This document shows, one piece after another, positions 34,071-44,872 of a DNA stretch of 64,000 nt; the stretch's first letter is position 1; the number at the start of each line of letters is the position of its first letter. The stretch is from NCBI GenBank assembly GCA_018267365.1, contig JAFDYQ010000002.1, forward strand, positions 1 to 64,000, read 5' to 3'. Source of the DNA: Bacteroidota bacterium (GTDB lineage Bacteria; Bacteroidota; Bacteroidia; Chitinophagales; LD1). The notes below the pieces were generated by a model. That model was not told where the DNA came from and ran no database searches. It saw nothing but the letters and a program-made list of their open reading frames with translations. Made by a program: the position numbers and the translations under genes.

Positions 34071-36115
34071 TTCACCATCATTTTTTTCGCAATGCTTACG
34101 ATATGCTCTGGCGTCAGTCCATAGTGCCGGAAGAGCTCTTCCGCCGGCGCACTGGCTCCAAATTTTGAAATACCTACTACACGTCCTCTCTCTCCCACCC
34201 ACTCTTCCCAGCCCTGTGGCGAACCGGCCTCTATGGCTATACGCGCCGTGACAGATGGCGGCAGGACCGAATGGCGGTACTCCTCCGGCTGCTGCCGGAA
34301 TATCTCCCAACTGGGCATACTGACCACACGGGCATTGATCTCACTCTTCAGCAGCTGCTGCTGTGCCTCCATCGCGATCTGCACCTCAGACCCTGTGGCT
34401 ATGAGTATCACATCCGGTGGTGAGGGCTCTTCCTTTTCACCGGCTCGGTATAGCATCATCGTCTGCTCAGGTGATATGACATAAGCTCCCAGCAGCAGAC
34501 CGCTGGCTGCACCGGTTTTGCTACGGTCAAAAATCGGTAGCTTTTGACGCGATAGCACCAGCATAGTGGGACCCGCTTTGCGCTCTATAGCCGCCTGCCA
34601 GGCATACATCGCCTCATTGGCATCTGCCGGGCGTATCAGGCACATATGCGGCATAGCGCGAAAGGATGCCAGGTGCTCTATAGGCTGGTGTGTGGTGCCA
34701 TCCTCACCGAGGCCTATGGAGTCATGCGTCATGACGTAGACTACCGGTAGCTCCATGATACAGGCCAGTCGGATAGCAGGGCGTGCATAGTCTGTGAAGA
34801 TGAAGAAGGTAGAGGCATAGGACCGCACTCCTCCATGCAGTGCCAGGCCGGAGCTGGCGGCGCACATCACATGCTCCCTCACCCCCCAGGCTATATTTCT
34901 ATTCTCGTACTGTCCGGCGGCAAAATAGCCGGAGGTCTTGATCATAGTATCCGTAGATGGCTCCAGATCCCCACTGCCTCCTATCACCCATGGTAGCTTG
35001 CCGGCTATAGCCTTGATCACATCTGCTGTCACCGAGCGTGTAGCCTTGGGACCATCTCCCGGCTGGTAGGTGGGCATGGCAGCACTCCAGTCATCGGGTA
35101 GTGTCTGATCCATATACTGACGGTATAGTTTTGCCTCAGCCGGATATTTCTCCTGATAGTCAGCCAGCATTTTTTCCCATTGCGCCTGATCGGCTTTGCC
35201 CTTATCTACCGCCTGCCGCATATGAGCGGCTACATCATCCGGCACCAGAAATTTCGCATCTTCGGGCCATCCGTAAAATTGCTTGGTCAGCCTTACTTCT
35301 TCTTCACCCAGCGGTGAGCCGTGTGCAGATGCCTTATCTTGCTTATGCGGAGACCCATATCCTATATGTGTGCGCAGGATGATCATGGTGGGCCTGTCAG
35401 TAGTTTTCTTGGCCTCGTCATAGGCAGCTGATATCGCTGCTATATCATTTCCTTTATCTCCCAGGTCTATCACGTGCCAGTGATAGGCTACGAAGCGTTT
35501 TGCTACGTCATCAGAATAGGTGAGGGCTGTATCACCCTCTATTGAGATATGATTATCGTCATAGAGGCAGATCAGCTTGCCCAATCTGAGGTGGCCGGCC
35601 AGAGATCCGGCCTCGTGAGATGCCCCCTCCATCAGATCTCCATCGCTACAAAAGACATAGGTATAGTGATCGATGATATTGTAGCCATCTCTATTGAATA
35701 TAGCTGCGAGATGAGCCTCGGCCATAGCCATGCCCACAGCAGTCATGATACCCTGGCCCAGCGGGCCTGTAGTGGTCTCGATACCGGGAGTGAGGCGATA
35801 CTCGGGGTGCCCTGGGGTGATACTTCCCCATTGCCGGAAGTTCTTGATGTCCTCCAGAGTGACAGCATAGCCTGTCAGGTGTAGCATAGCATACTGTAGC
35901 ATGGAGGCGTGACCGTTAGATAGTATGAAGCGGTCCCTATTGGCCCAGTGAGGATCTGTAGGATTGAAGCGCATATGATGCATCCAGAGCGCATATGCGG
36001 CGGGAGCCAGAGCCATAGGAGTACCGGGATGCCCCGAGTTTGCCTTTTGCACAGCATCTATAGCGAGGCATCTGATGGTATTAATGCTCTTATTGTCTAG
36101 TGGGGTTTCATTCAT
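34067..36115 (-). CDS. tkt: Transketolase
   Basis: 682 residues, full length. The thiamine-pyrophosphate binding region CSDGDLMEGASHEAGSLAGH ... YDDNHISIEG is present, preceded by HPEYRLTPGIETTTGPLGQG. The pyrimidine-domain GVREHVM and DSIGLGEDGTTHQPIEH follow. It transfers two-carbon units between pentose, triose and hexose phosphates. It is the first gene of the seven-gene minus-strand operon, and the region 36116-36292 divides it from the divergently transcribed glucan synthase. Confidence 0.96.
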   Translation of the reverse strand: MNETPLDNKSINTIRCLAIDAVQKANSGHPGTPMALAPAAYALWMHHMRFNPTDPHWANRDRFILSNGHASMLQYAMLHLTGYAVTLEDIKNFRQWGSITPGHPEYRLTPGIETTTGPLGQGIMTAVGMAMAEAHLAAIFNRDGYNIIDHYTYVFCSDGDLMEGASHEAGSLAGHLRLGKLICLYDDNHISIEGDTALTYSDDVAKRFVAYHWHVIDLGDKGNDIAAISAAYDEAKKTTDRPTMIILRTHIGYGSPHKQDKASAHGSPLGEEEVRLTKQFYGWPEDAKFLVPDDVAAHMRQAVDKGKADQAQWEKMLADYQEKYPAEAKLYRQYMDQTLPDDWSAAMPTYQPGDGPKATRSVTADVIKAIAGKLPWVIGGSGDLEPSTDTMIKTSGYFAAGQYENRNIAWGVREHVMCAASSGLALHGGVRSYASTFFIFTDYARPAIRLACIMELPVVYVMTHDSIGLGEDGTTHQPIEHLASFRAMPHMCLIRPADANEAMYAWQAAIERKAGPTMLVLSRQKLPIFDRSKTGAASGLLLGAYVISPEQTMMLYRAGEKEEPSPPDVILIATGSEVQIAMEAQQQLLKSEINARVVSMPSWEIFRQQPEEYRHSVLPPSVTARIAIEAGSPQGWEEWVGERGRVVGISKFGASAPAEELFRHYGLTPEHIVSIAKKMMVK

Positions 36116-36269
36116 GGCAGGACGTTTAGCGCTCTGAAAAGATAGTGGAGTTATTCCTTTTCATCAAATCCCATTCCAAGCGCAGCACTTTAACACATCT
36201 TCCGGCTTTGATATCATTCTCATTAGATTGGCATGACTTTTTAAAAATAATAATGATTCACCTTCTCAT

Positions 36270-36277
36270 TAATTTTG
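36270..36277 (+). promoter_or_regulatory. Possible -7 box of the glucan synthase gene
   Basis: TAATTTTG matches TANNTTTG. A -33 TTTG is not evident; only a T-rich run is present upstream. Transcription would start near 36284, about 9 bases before the ATG at 36293. Confidence 0.35.
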
Positions 36278-36292
36278 TTCTACCCACGTCTG

Positions 36293-39200
36293 ATGAAACT
36301 TACTTTTGCAGGAAATATTTTCGAGCAGCAGACTGTCACCGAGGAACCGCTGCGCAGAGAGCTTTATAGCTCGGAGCAGATGGAGCAGCACGCCAAATCA
36401 CTGGCAGCCTCGCACCAGATCAGCCCAAAGGGCAGCGAAGACCGCCTGCTGGGGCGGCTGGCAGATAATGAACATCTGCTGCTGGAGGTACACGCCCTCC
36501 TCACCCAAACCGTCAAAAAGCAATATCAGATCACGCCTGCAGGCGAATGGCTACTGGACAATTTCTACCTCATAGAGGAGCAGATACAAATAGCCAAAAA
36601 GCATCTGCCTAAGCTCTATAGCGAGGGCTTGCCACAACTTTCTAAAGGCCCCTCCGCCGGATTGCCGCGAGTGTATGATATAGCGCTGGAGATAGTATCT
36701 CATAGCGACGGCAGGCTCGATATGGAGACTGTATATAGCTTTCTGCGGGCTTATCAGACCGTCACGCACCTGCGTATAGGAGAGCTGTGGGGAGTACCGA
36801 TCATGCTACGCCTCGCGCTGCTGGAGAATCTGCGCCGTGTCTCTGCCTCTATAGCAGCCGAGCGCATACATCGCAATGAGGCAGACTACTGGTCTAAACT
36901 CATGCTCGATACTATAGAAAGCAAACCTCGCGACCTGATACTGGTGATAGCGGATATGGCACGCTCCAATCCACCACTCCAGAGGTCGTTTGTAGCTGAG
37001 ATCACGCGCCAGCTCAGAGGCAAGGGGCCGAGCGTAGCGCAGGCCCTCACATGGCTGGAGGACCGCCTCTCGGAGAGCGGGTATACCAGTGATGAGCTGG
37101 TACAAGAGGAAAACCAGAAACAAGCTGCAGACCAGCTGTCCGTGAGCAATGCCATCAATAGCCTCCGCTCTCTCGGTACAATGGACTGGCGGGAATTTGT
37201 AGAGTCCAATAGTATCGTAGAGCAGACACTGCGTGCAGATCCAGTCTATGTACAGATGGATTTCTTTACGAGAGATAAATATCGCCACGTGGTGGAAGCT
37301 ATTGCCGAGCAATCTGACAAGTCTGAGCTAGAAGTAGCTAAGATCGCCTTGTCACTGGCTGCCAATGAGGGTACCGGCGGCAGGACCTCTCATGTAGGCT
37401 ACTATCTGATAGACAAAGGACTGCATAGGACTGAGAAACTAGCCGCCCGGAAAATAAGTATAGCAGAGCAGGTAAGGCGCCTGCTGGCGCGGCATCCGCT
37501 CTCAGCTTATCTCACTCCCATCTTTCTGATCACTGCGGGGGTCACTGCTGCCATCACTTATGAGGTGTGGAGACTCCAGCCGGAGAAACTCACACAGATC
37601 ATCGTATTTGGCATCGTAGCTTTCATCTCCGCCAGTCAGCTGGCCGTAGCTCTGGTCAATTTTATCTGTACACTGACCGTAAGACCCGACGCACTGCCCC
37701 GTATGGACTATGAGGAGCGTATACCTGATACTGCCGCTACACTGGTGGCTGTGCCATGCATGATCACCAGCATGGCAGAGATAGAGCGGCTGGCAGAGGC
37801 TCTCGAAGTCAGATACCTGGCCAATCAGGATCACAATCTCTATTATGCATTGCTATCAGACCTCAAGGATGCTGATAAGGAACACCTGAGTGAAGATGAC
37901 GAACTGATCAGCCACGCAGTAGAATGTATAGAAAAGCTGAATAAGAAATACCATCACACCAAGCACGATATATTCTTTCTTCTCCATCGGCCCCGACTGT
38001 GGAATCCAGTAGAGAAAAAGTGGATGGGGTATGAACGGAAGAGAGGTAAGCTCTCTGACCTGAATCATCTGCTGCGTGGTCAGGGTCGTGACAGGTTTTC
38101 TACTATCGCCGGAGACATGGAGGCCCTGCAGCAAATAGCCTATGTACTCACACTGGATGCAGACACGCAGCTACCACGGGATAGCGCCTGGAAGATCATC
38201 GCTACCATGGCCCACCCGCTCAATAAAGCCGTGTATGACCCTGATCAGAAGCGCGTGACCGAGGGGTATGGTATACTCCAGCCCAGGGTATCTACCAGTA
38301 TGCCGCGCGAGGATAGCTCGCGCTACGCGCATATGAATGGTAATGAGCCCGGCATAGACCCATATACGCGCCTGACCTCAGACGTGTATCAGGATCTGTT
38401 TCACCAGGGTTCGTTTATAGGCAAGGGGCTTTATGATATAGATATATTTGAGAAGACACTGGACAATCGGTTTCCGGAAAACCGCATCCTGAGCCATGAC
38501 CTGCTGGAGGGCTGCTATACGAGGTCCGGACTGCTCACTGATGTGCAGCTCTACGAGAAATACCCCGCACTCTACAGCACGGATATGAAACGGCGCCACC
38601 GCTGGATACGCGGAGACTGGCAGATAGCCGCCTGGTGCCTGCCCTGGGTACCCGATGCCAGGCACAAATGGCATAAAAATCCGTTGGATGCATTGTCTCG
38701 CTGGAAGATATTTGACAATCTCCGCAGGAGCCTTTTCCCTCCTGCTGTCACGGCCCTCATCATACTCAGCTGGCTGCTGCTGCCGGATGCCGGCTGGTGG
38801 ACACTCATTGTGACAGGCATCATCATCCTGCCCGGATTGCTCAGCAATTTCTGGAGTCTGCTGCACAAACCAAAGGATGTCATCCTACTGCACCATGTCA
38901 TCGTGTCCGGGCGCTCTGCCGGCAATGCCGCCGTGAGCGCTATGTTTGGCGCGATATGCCTGCCCTATGAGGCATTTATGAATCTCGATGCCATCCTGCG
39001 CTCCTGCTGGCGCATGCTCATATCGCGGCGCCACCTGCTCGAGTGGAATCCCTCAGGCTTCGCAGAGCTATCAGCTACCAATAGCCTTGCCGGTTCTTAC
39101 CTCTCCATGATGCTCGAGCCACTGACAGCGATAGCTGTCACGGTATACCTGAGTATCAGAGCTTCACACGCACTCTATATAGCAGGACCGATCATCGCAC

Positions 39201-42200
39201 TATGGCTCACAGCCCCTCTTATTACCTGGTTTGTGAGCCAGCCCGTAGCACGCAAACTGGCAGAGCTGACGTATGAGCAAACCATCTTTCTCCAGAAGCT
39301 CACCCGCAAGACCTGGGCCTTCTTTGATGAACTCGTCAATGCTGATGATAATTGGCTACCACCTGACAACTTTCAGGAACAACCCGTGTCTGCCATAGCT
39401 CACCGGACGTCGCCCACCAATATCGGCCTGTCGCTCCTGGCGTCCCTCACTGCGTTTGATTTCAGCTATATCACCCTGAGTGAAATGCTGGATAGGACAG
39501 GTGGTACTTTCAGCTCACTACAGAAAATGGAACGCTTTCACGGGCATCTGTACAACTGGTACGATACGCAAACGCTCACCCCCCTCCGGCCAAGGTATAT
39601 ATCCTCAGTAGATAGCGGCAACTTTGGAGGCCACCTGCTCACACTCCGGCAGGGCCTGCTGGCTATACCCGACCAGCAGGTCATAGGCGAAAACCTGTTT
39701 GAAGGCCTGCGCAATACCCTACGTATACTGGCAGATACGGTACACAAAAGAGACTTTGCAGTGCTGAAAGAATTTAAAACAGAGCTGGAGACCATATGCA
39801 GTGCTCAGCCGGCTACGCTCTATGATACGCGCATAGCGCTGGAGCGCCTGCTGGCAAAATACGCCAACGTATCCAGGTATCTGCAGACTGATGATGCCAG
39901 CAAAACGCACTACTGGAAGAAGGCACTCGAAACTCAGATCACAGCCCCGCTGGAAGAGATGAAAAAGCTCACGCCGTGGGTATTTCTCTCACTCCCGGCA
40001 GATGTCATGGCTACTATACCTATACCAGCCATACCTACACTCAGAGAGATCGCCAGGCTATCCCTGTCTACTGCGCATCATAGTGAGCAGCCCTGGTTTG
40101 ACTCCTACAATACAGCTGTCGCAACTGGCAGCGATCAGGCCAAGGCCTTCATAGCTGCTACGGAGTACCTGGCAGGCCAGTGCTCTGAGTTTGCTGATAT
40201 GGAGTGGGACTTCCTCTATGATAAAAATAAGCGGCTGCTCACTATAGGGTACAATGCTGATGAGCATCGTATGGACAGCAGCTTCTATGATCTCCTGGCC
40301 TCAGAGGCCCGCCTCACTGTTTTTCTGGCTATAGCACAGGGCAAGATACCTCAGGAGAGCTGGTTTGCACTGGGCCGGCTGATCGTAAATGTAAATGGCA
40401 ACCCTATATTGCTCTCATGGAGTGGATCCATGTTTGAGTATCTGATGCCCATGCTGGTCATGCCGAGTTTTGACAAAACACTCATCAACCAGACCGATAA
40501 AACCAGCGTGCAACGCCAGATACAGTATGGCAAAGAGCGGGGAGTGCCATGGGGCATATCAGAGAGCGGCTACAATATGATAGACGCTGCCCAGAATTAT
40601 CAATATAAAGCATTTGGAGTGCCCGGGCTCGGGCTGAAGCGCGGGCTCGGAGAAGATCTGGTCATAGCGCCATATGCATCTGTCATGGCCCTCATGGTCT
40701 CCCCGGAGCGGGCATGCACCAATCTACAGCAGATGGCTACCATGGGATTTGAGGGTAAGTACGGCATGTATGAAGCTGTAGATTATACCCCATCGCGATT
40801 GCCGCGCGGCCAGTCGTTTGCCCTGGTGCAGTCATACATGGCCCACCATCAGGGTATGAGCCTGCTCTCCCTGTCCTATCTGCTGCTAGGCCAGCCTATG
40901 CAGAGGCGCTTTGAGGCGGAGCCACAGTTTCAGGCCACCATGCTGCTGCTGGAGGAGCGCATACCAAAGGCTACCTCCTACTACGCTCATACTACCGATA
41001 CCGCAGATGCCCACTCTATAGTGAGCGGCTCTGAGGTGAGGATCATACGCAATCCGAATACCGCTGTGCCGGAGGTACAGCTCCTCTCCAATGGCAACTA
41101 TCATGTAATGGTAACCAACGCCGGAGGCGGCTATAGCAAGTGGAAGAATCTGGCTGTGACCAGGTGGCGCGAAGACAGTACGTCTGACAACTGGGGCACT
41201 TTCTGCTACGTACGTGACCTCGAGACAGGTACCTACTGGTCTACGGCTCATCAGCCCACACTGCGCAAAAGCAAGTACTATGAGGCTGCCTTCTCTCAAG
41301 GCCGCGCAGACCTGCGCGACAGGCAGCAAGATATAGAGATGCACACTGAGATAGTAGTTTCTCCGGAGGATGATATCGAGATGCGTCGGCTATATCTGAT
41401 CAATAGATCTGGCCGCAGGAAAGTACTGGACATCACCAGTTATGCTGAGGTGGTCATAGCACCTCCGGCTGCTGATGCGTCACACCCGGCCTTCAGCAAT
41501 CTATTTGTACAGACCGAGATCCTGAAAGGGCAAAACGCGATCATCTGTACACGCCGTCCACGCGGAGCGAATGACAAAGAACCGTGGATGTTTCACATGA
41601 TGAAGGTGCACGGCACAAAGCCTGCTGAGACTTCTTATGAGACAGACAGGATGCAGTTTCTGGGTCGTGGCAATACAGTGGCCAATCCCAGAGCGATGAC
41701 CTCTGCAGATCCGCTGTCGGGTAGTCAGGGGCCGGTGCTGGACCCTATAGTTTCCATCCGATATCAGATAGTACTCGAGGAAGATGAGACTGTGACTGTA
41801 GATATGCTGCTCGGTATAGCAGATACACGTGAGGGCTGTCAAGGCCTGATAGATAAATATCAGGACAAGCATCACAAAGACCGTGTGTTTGAGCTGGCCT
41901 GGACACATAATCAGGTAGTGCTGCGCCAGATCAATGCCTCAGAAGCAGAGGCGCAGCTATACAGCCGCCTGGCTGGATCTGTACTGTATATGAATCCCGC
42001 ACTGCGTGCAGAGCCAGCTACACTGATCAAGAACCGCAAGGGGCAGTCAGGGCTCTGGCCGTACTCTATATCGGGCGATCTGCCCATAGTGCTCCTGCGT
42101 GTAGGTGAGAATGCCAACATAGACCTGATCCGGCAGCTGATACAGGCGCATACCTTCTGGCGGATGAAAGGACTGCTTGTAGACCTTGTGATCTGGAATG

Positions 42201-44872
42201 AAAGCCACGGCGGCTACCGCCAGTCACTGCAAAACCAGATCACCAGCCTGATAGCTGGCAAAACTACCGAGCAGTCCGGTGGCATCTTTGTGCGCGGCGC
42301 AGATCAGGTACCCGCGGAGGATACAGTGCTGATGCAGACAGTAGCACGGATCTGCATCTCCAGTGCGGACAACTCGCTACTGGAGTTTATCAATCGCAAG
42401 GTACCGGGCAAGGCGACTATCCCCTACCTGATACCTACCTATGCACACCAGCCTGCAGATGAGCCGGGCCTGACAGCAGAGCCACTGATATTTGACAATG
42501 GCTATGGTGGCTTCTCATCTGATGCGAGGGAGTATATCATAGACATTGCACCAGGCAAAATCACTCCCGCACCATGGGTGAATGTATTGGCCAATCCGGA
42601 CTTTGGCACACTGATATCTGAGAGTGGTCAATGCTACACATGGAGCGAAAACGCCCATGAGTACCGCCTGACTCCATGGGCCAATGACGCCGTGAGCGAT
42701 CAGGGGGGAGAGGCATTTTACATCCGTGATGAAGAAACCGGATACTATTGGTCGCCTCTGCCTATACTGTCAGACATCAAAGCTCCGTACAGAGTGAGAC
42801 ATGGCTTTGGCTATAGCGTGTTTGAGCATACTGAGGCAGGCATACAGTCTGAGGTATGGGTATATGTAGATCTGGCTGCTACGATCAAGTTTACCGTGAT
42901 CAAGGTGAAAAACATCTCAGGCCGTATGAGAAAACTATCAGTGACAGGCTATACAGAGTGGGTACTGGGGGAGCTGCGCCCCAAGACCTCGATGTACATT
43001 TCTACAGAGGTCGATACTGATACCGGCGCCATCCTGGCGAGAAACCCATACAGTATGGAGTTTTCTGACCGGGTGGCCTTCTTTGATACAGATGAAGTCA
43101 ACAGAAGCTATACCGGTAGCCGCACCGAGTTTCTGGGTAGAAACTCTACCATACAGCAGCCTGACGCCATGTCCAGACTGCGCCTCTCCGGCAAAACAGG
43201 GGTGGGCATTGATCCATGTGCGGCTATCCAGGTCACCTTTGACCTGAGCGAATACCAGAGCAAAGATGTGGCGTTTCGCCTCGGCGCTGGCAAGCACCAT
43301 GCAGATGCAGTCAATACTATCAGACAGTTCAAAGGCAAAGATATGGCTGCCGAGGCACTGGAGAAGGTGCGCGACTATTGGGCGCACGCTATCTCTGCTG
43401 TGCAGCTGCAGACCCCTGATCAGTCTATCAACACGATGGCCAATGGATGGCTGGTGTATCAGGTACTCTCCAGCCGCGTGTGGGCGCGCAGTGGCTTCTA
43501 TCAGTCGGGTGGTGCGTTTGGATTTCGCGATCAGCTGCAGGATATCATGGCCCTGCTCTACACAGAGCCCTCACTGGCCAGAAAGCAGATCTTGCTCCAT
43601 GCATCGAAGCAATTCAAAGAGGGGGATGTGCTGCACTGGTGGCATCCGCCTGTAGGGCGCGGTGTGCGCACACGCTGCTCTGATGACTACCTGTGGCTGC
43701 CCTTTGTGACGGAGAGGTATGTACGCTGTACAGGGGATACATCCATACTCGATGAGACGGTCGCCTTTATAGAGGGACGCGCGCTGAACACAGGTGAAGA
43801 GTCTAACTATGACCTCCCGGTGGTATCTGGCGAGTCTGCCTCACTCTATGAGCACTGCCTGCGTGCTATACACCATGGCATGCGCTATGGTCAGCATGGA
43901 TTGACACTGATGGGTACCGGCGACTGGAACGATGGTATGGATCAGGTGGGCAAAGAGGGCAAAGGTGAGAGCGTCTGGTTGAGCTTCTTCCTCTTTGATG
44001 TATTGAGCAGATTCACAGCCGTGGCTCGCATGCGCGGAGATGACGAGTTTGCCGCAGTATGTGACAAGGAAGCAGCGCTACTGCGAGAGAACATAGATAA
44101 GAACGCCTGGGATGGAGAGTGGTACAGGCGGGCCTACTTTGATGACGGGTCGCCGCTGGGCTCTGCTACTAACCCAGAGTGCAAGATAGACTCTATAGCC
44201 CAGAGCTGGTCAGTGATCTCCGGCGCTGCTGAGGGAGAGCGCCGGGAGAGGGCCCTTGACGCGGCCTATCAGTACCTGGTGAGCCGGCACGAGGGCCTGA
44301 TCAAGCTGCTCGATCCACCCTTTGACCAGTCAGGGCTGGAGCCGGGGTACATCAAAGGATACCTGCCGGGCATACGCGAGAATGGCGGCCAGTACACCCA
44401 TGCAGCACTGTGGCTGATCATAGCCTTTGCCGAGCTGGGCAGGAATGACCGCGTGGCAGAGCTGCTGGCCATGATCACCCCACTGAACCATGGCAAGGAT
44501 GCTACCCATATAGCCACATACAAGGTGGAGCCCTACGTGATAGCGGGCGATGTCTATGCCGGTGCGCACCTGGGGCGTGGCGGCTGGACCTGGTACAGCG
44601 GCTCTGCGGGATGGTTCTACAGGCTGATCATAGAGTACGTAGTGGGCCTGCGCAAGGAAGGCGACCAGCTGCGCTTCCGCCCATGTGTGCCGGACGACTG
44701 GCAGTCCTTCCATCTGCAGTACCGCTATGGCGCGACCACGTACACCATCGCCTTTACCAACAAGGGTAAGACTGTGAAGGCAATCTCTCTGGATGGTACT
44801 GATCAGCCGGAGCAAGTCATCACCCTGACGGACGATGGCCGGGAGCACCGCGTAGAGGTAGCGCTCGGTTGA
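36293..44872 (+). CDS. Cyclic beta-1,2-glucan synthase-like protein (NdvB/ChvB family)
   Basis: 2859 residues from ATG 36293 (MKLTFAGN); an earlier TTG adds only six residues. Membrane segments are at about 400-462, 812-855 and 930-982. A GT84-type glycosyltransferase domain carries LDADTQLPRD (DxD at Asp622-Asp624) and a GDW motif further on. A glucoamylase-like domain follows (about 1300-1540), then two GH94-type carbohydrate-binding modules. The C-terminal GH94-like phosphorylase domain has MGTGDWNDGMDQVG with the likely acid Asp2544. In rhizobia such enzymes make and size cyclic beta-1,2-glucans for osmotic adaptation and host interaction. It is divergent from tkt; glucose units could come from UDP-glucose tied to the same hexose pool. 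Confidence 0.9.
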   Translation: MKLTFAGNIFEQQTVTEEPLRRELYSSEQMEQHAKSLAASHQISPKGSEDRLLGRLADNEHLLLEVHALLTQTVKKQYQITPAGEWLLDNFYLIEEQIQIAKKHLPKLYSEGLPQLSKGPSAGLPRVYDIALEIVSHSDGRLDMETVYSFLRAYQTVTHLRIGELWGVPIMLRLALLENLRRVSASIAAERIHRNEADYWSKLMLDTIESKPRDLILVIADMARSNPPLQRSFVAEITRQLRGKGPSVAQALTWLEDRLSESGYTSDELVQEENQKQAADQLSVSNAINSLRSLGTMDWREFVESNSIVEQTLRADPVYVQMDFFTRDKYRHVVEAIAEQSDKSELEVAKIALSLAANEGTGGRTSHVGYYLIDKGLHRTEKLAARKISIAEQVRRLLARHPLSAYLTPIFLITAGVTAAITYEVWRLQPEKLTQIIVFGIVAFISASQLAVALVNFICTLTVRPDALPRMDYEERIPDTAATLVAVPCMITSMAEIERLAEALEVRYLANQDHNLYYALLSDLKDADKEHLSEDDELISHAVECIEKLNKKYHHTKHDIFFLLHRPRLWNPVEKKWMGYERKRGKLSDLNHLLRGQGRDRFSTIAGDMEALQQIAYVLTLDADTQLPRDSAWKIIATMAHPLNKAVYDPDQKRVTEGYGILQPRVSTSMPREDSSRYAHMNGNEPGIDPYTRLTSDVYQDLFHQGSFIGKGLYDIDIFEKTLDNRFPENRILSHDLLEGCYTRSGLLTDVQLYEKYPALYSTDMKRRHRWIRGDWQIAAWCLPWVPDARHKWHKNPLDALSRWKIFDNLRRSLFPPAVTALIILSWLLLPDAGWWTLIVTGIIILPGLLSNFWSLLHKPKDVILLHHVIVSGRSAGNAAVSAMFGAICLPYEAFMNLDAILRSCWRMLISRRHLLEWNPSGFAELSATNSLAGSYLSMMLEPLTAIAVTVYLSIRASHALYIAGPIIALWLTAPLITWFVSQPVARKLAELTYEQTIFLQKLTRKTWAFFDELVNADDNWLPPDNFQEQPVSAIAHRTSPTNIGLSLLASLTAFDFSYITLSEMLDRTGGTFSSLQKMERFHGHLYNWYDTQTLTPLRPRYISSVDSGNFGGHLLTLRQGLLAIPDQQVIGENLFEGLRNTLRILADTVHKRDFAVLKEFKTELETICSAQPATLYDTRIALERLLAKYANVSRYLQTDDASKTHYWKKALETQITAPLEEMKKLTPWVFLSLPADVMATIPIPAIPTLREIARLSLSTAHHSEQPWFDSYNTAVATGSDQAKAFIAATEYLAGQCSEFADMEWDFLYDKNKRLLTIGYNADEHRMDSSFYDLLASEARLTVFLAIAQGKIPQESWFALGRLIVNVNGNPILLSWSGSMFEYLMPMLVMPSFDKTLINQTDKTSVQRQIQYGKERGVPWGISESGYNMIDAAQNYQYKAFGVPGLGLKRGLGEDLVIAPYASVMALMVSPERACTNLQQMATMGFEGKYGMYEAVDYTPSRLPRGQSFALVQSYMAHHQGMSLLSLSYLLLGQPMQRRFEAEPQFQATMLLLEERIPKATSYYAHTTDTADAHSIVSGSEVRIIRNPNTAVPEVQLLSNGNYHVMVTNAGGGYSKWKNLAVTRWREDSTSDNWGTFCYVRDLETGTYWSTAHQPTLRKSKYYEAAFSQGRADLRDRQQDIEMHTEIVVSPEDDIEMRRLYLINRSGRRKVLDITSYAEVVIAPPAADASHPAFSNLFVQTEILKGQNAIICTRRPRGANDKEPWMFHMMKVHGTKPAETSYETDRMQFLGRGNTVANPRAMTSADPLSGSQGPVLDPIVSIRYQIVLEEDETVTVDMLLGIADTREGCQGLIDKYQDKHHKDRVFELAWTHNQVVLRQINASEAEAQLYSRLAGSVLYMNPALRAEPATLIKNRKGQSGLWPYSISGDLPIVLLRVGENANIDLIRQLIQAHTFWRMKGLLVDLVIWNESHGGYRQSLQNQITSLIAGKTTEQSGGIFVRGADQVPAEDTVLMQTVARICISSADNSLLEFINRKVPGKATIPYLIPTYAHQPADEPGLTAEPLIFDNGYGGFSSDAREYIIDIAPGKITPAPWVNVLANPDFGTLISESGQCYTWSENAHEYRLTPWANDAVSDQGGEAFYIRDEETGYYWSPLPILSDIKAPYRVRHGFGYSVFEHTEAGIQSEVWVYVDLAATIKFTVIKVKNISGRMRKLSVTGYTEWVLGELRPKTSMYISTEVDTDTGAILARNPYSMEFSDRVAFFDTDEVNRSYTGSRTEFLGRNSTIQQPDAMSRLRLSGKTGVGIDPCAAIQVTFDLSEYQSKDVAFRLGAGKHHADAVNTIRQFKGKDMAAEALEKVRDYWAHAISAVQLQTPDQSINTMANGWLVYQVLSSRVWARSGFYQSGGAFGFRDQLQDIMALLYTEPSLARKQILLHASKQFKEGDVLHWWHPPVGRGVRTRCSDDYLWLPFVTERYVRCTGDTSILDETVAFIEGRALNTGEESNYDLPVVSGESASLYEHCLRAIHHGMRYGQHGLTLMGTGDWNDGMDQVGKEGKGESVWLSFFLFDVLSRFTAVARMRGDDEFAAVCDKEAALLRENIDKNAWDGEWYRRAYFDDGSPLGSATNPECKIDSIAQSWSVISGAAEGERRERALDAAYQYLVSRHEGLIKLLDPPFDQSGLEPGYIKGYLPGIRENGGQYTHAALWLIIAFAELGRNDRVAELLAMITPLNHGKDATHIATYKVEPYVIAGDVYAGAHLGRGGWTWYSGSAGWFYRLIIEYVVGLRKEGDQLRFRPCVPDDWQSFHLQYRYGATTYTIAFTNKGKTVKAISLDGTDQPEQVITLTDDGREHRVEVALG

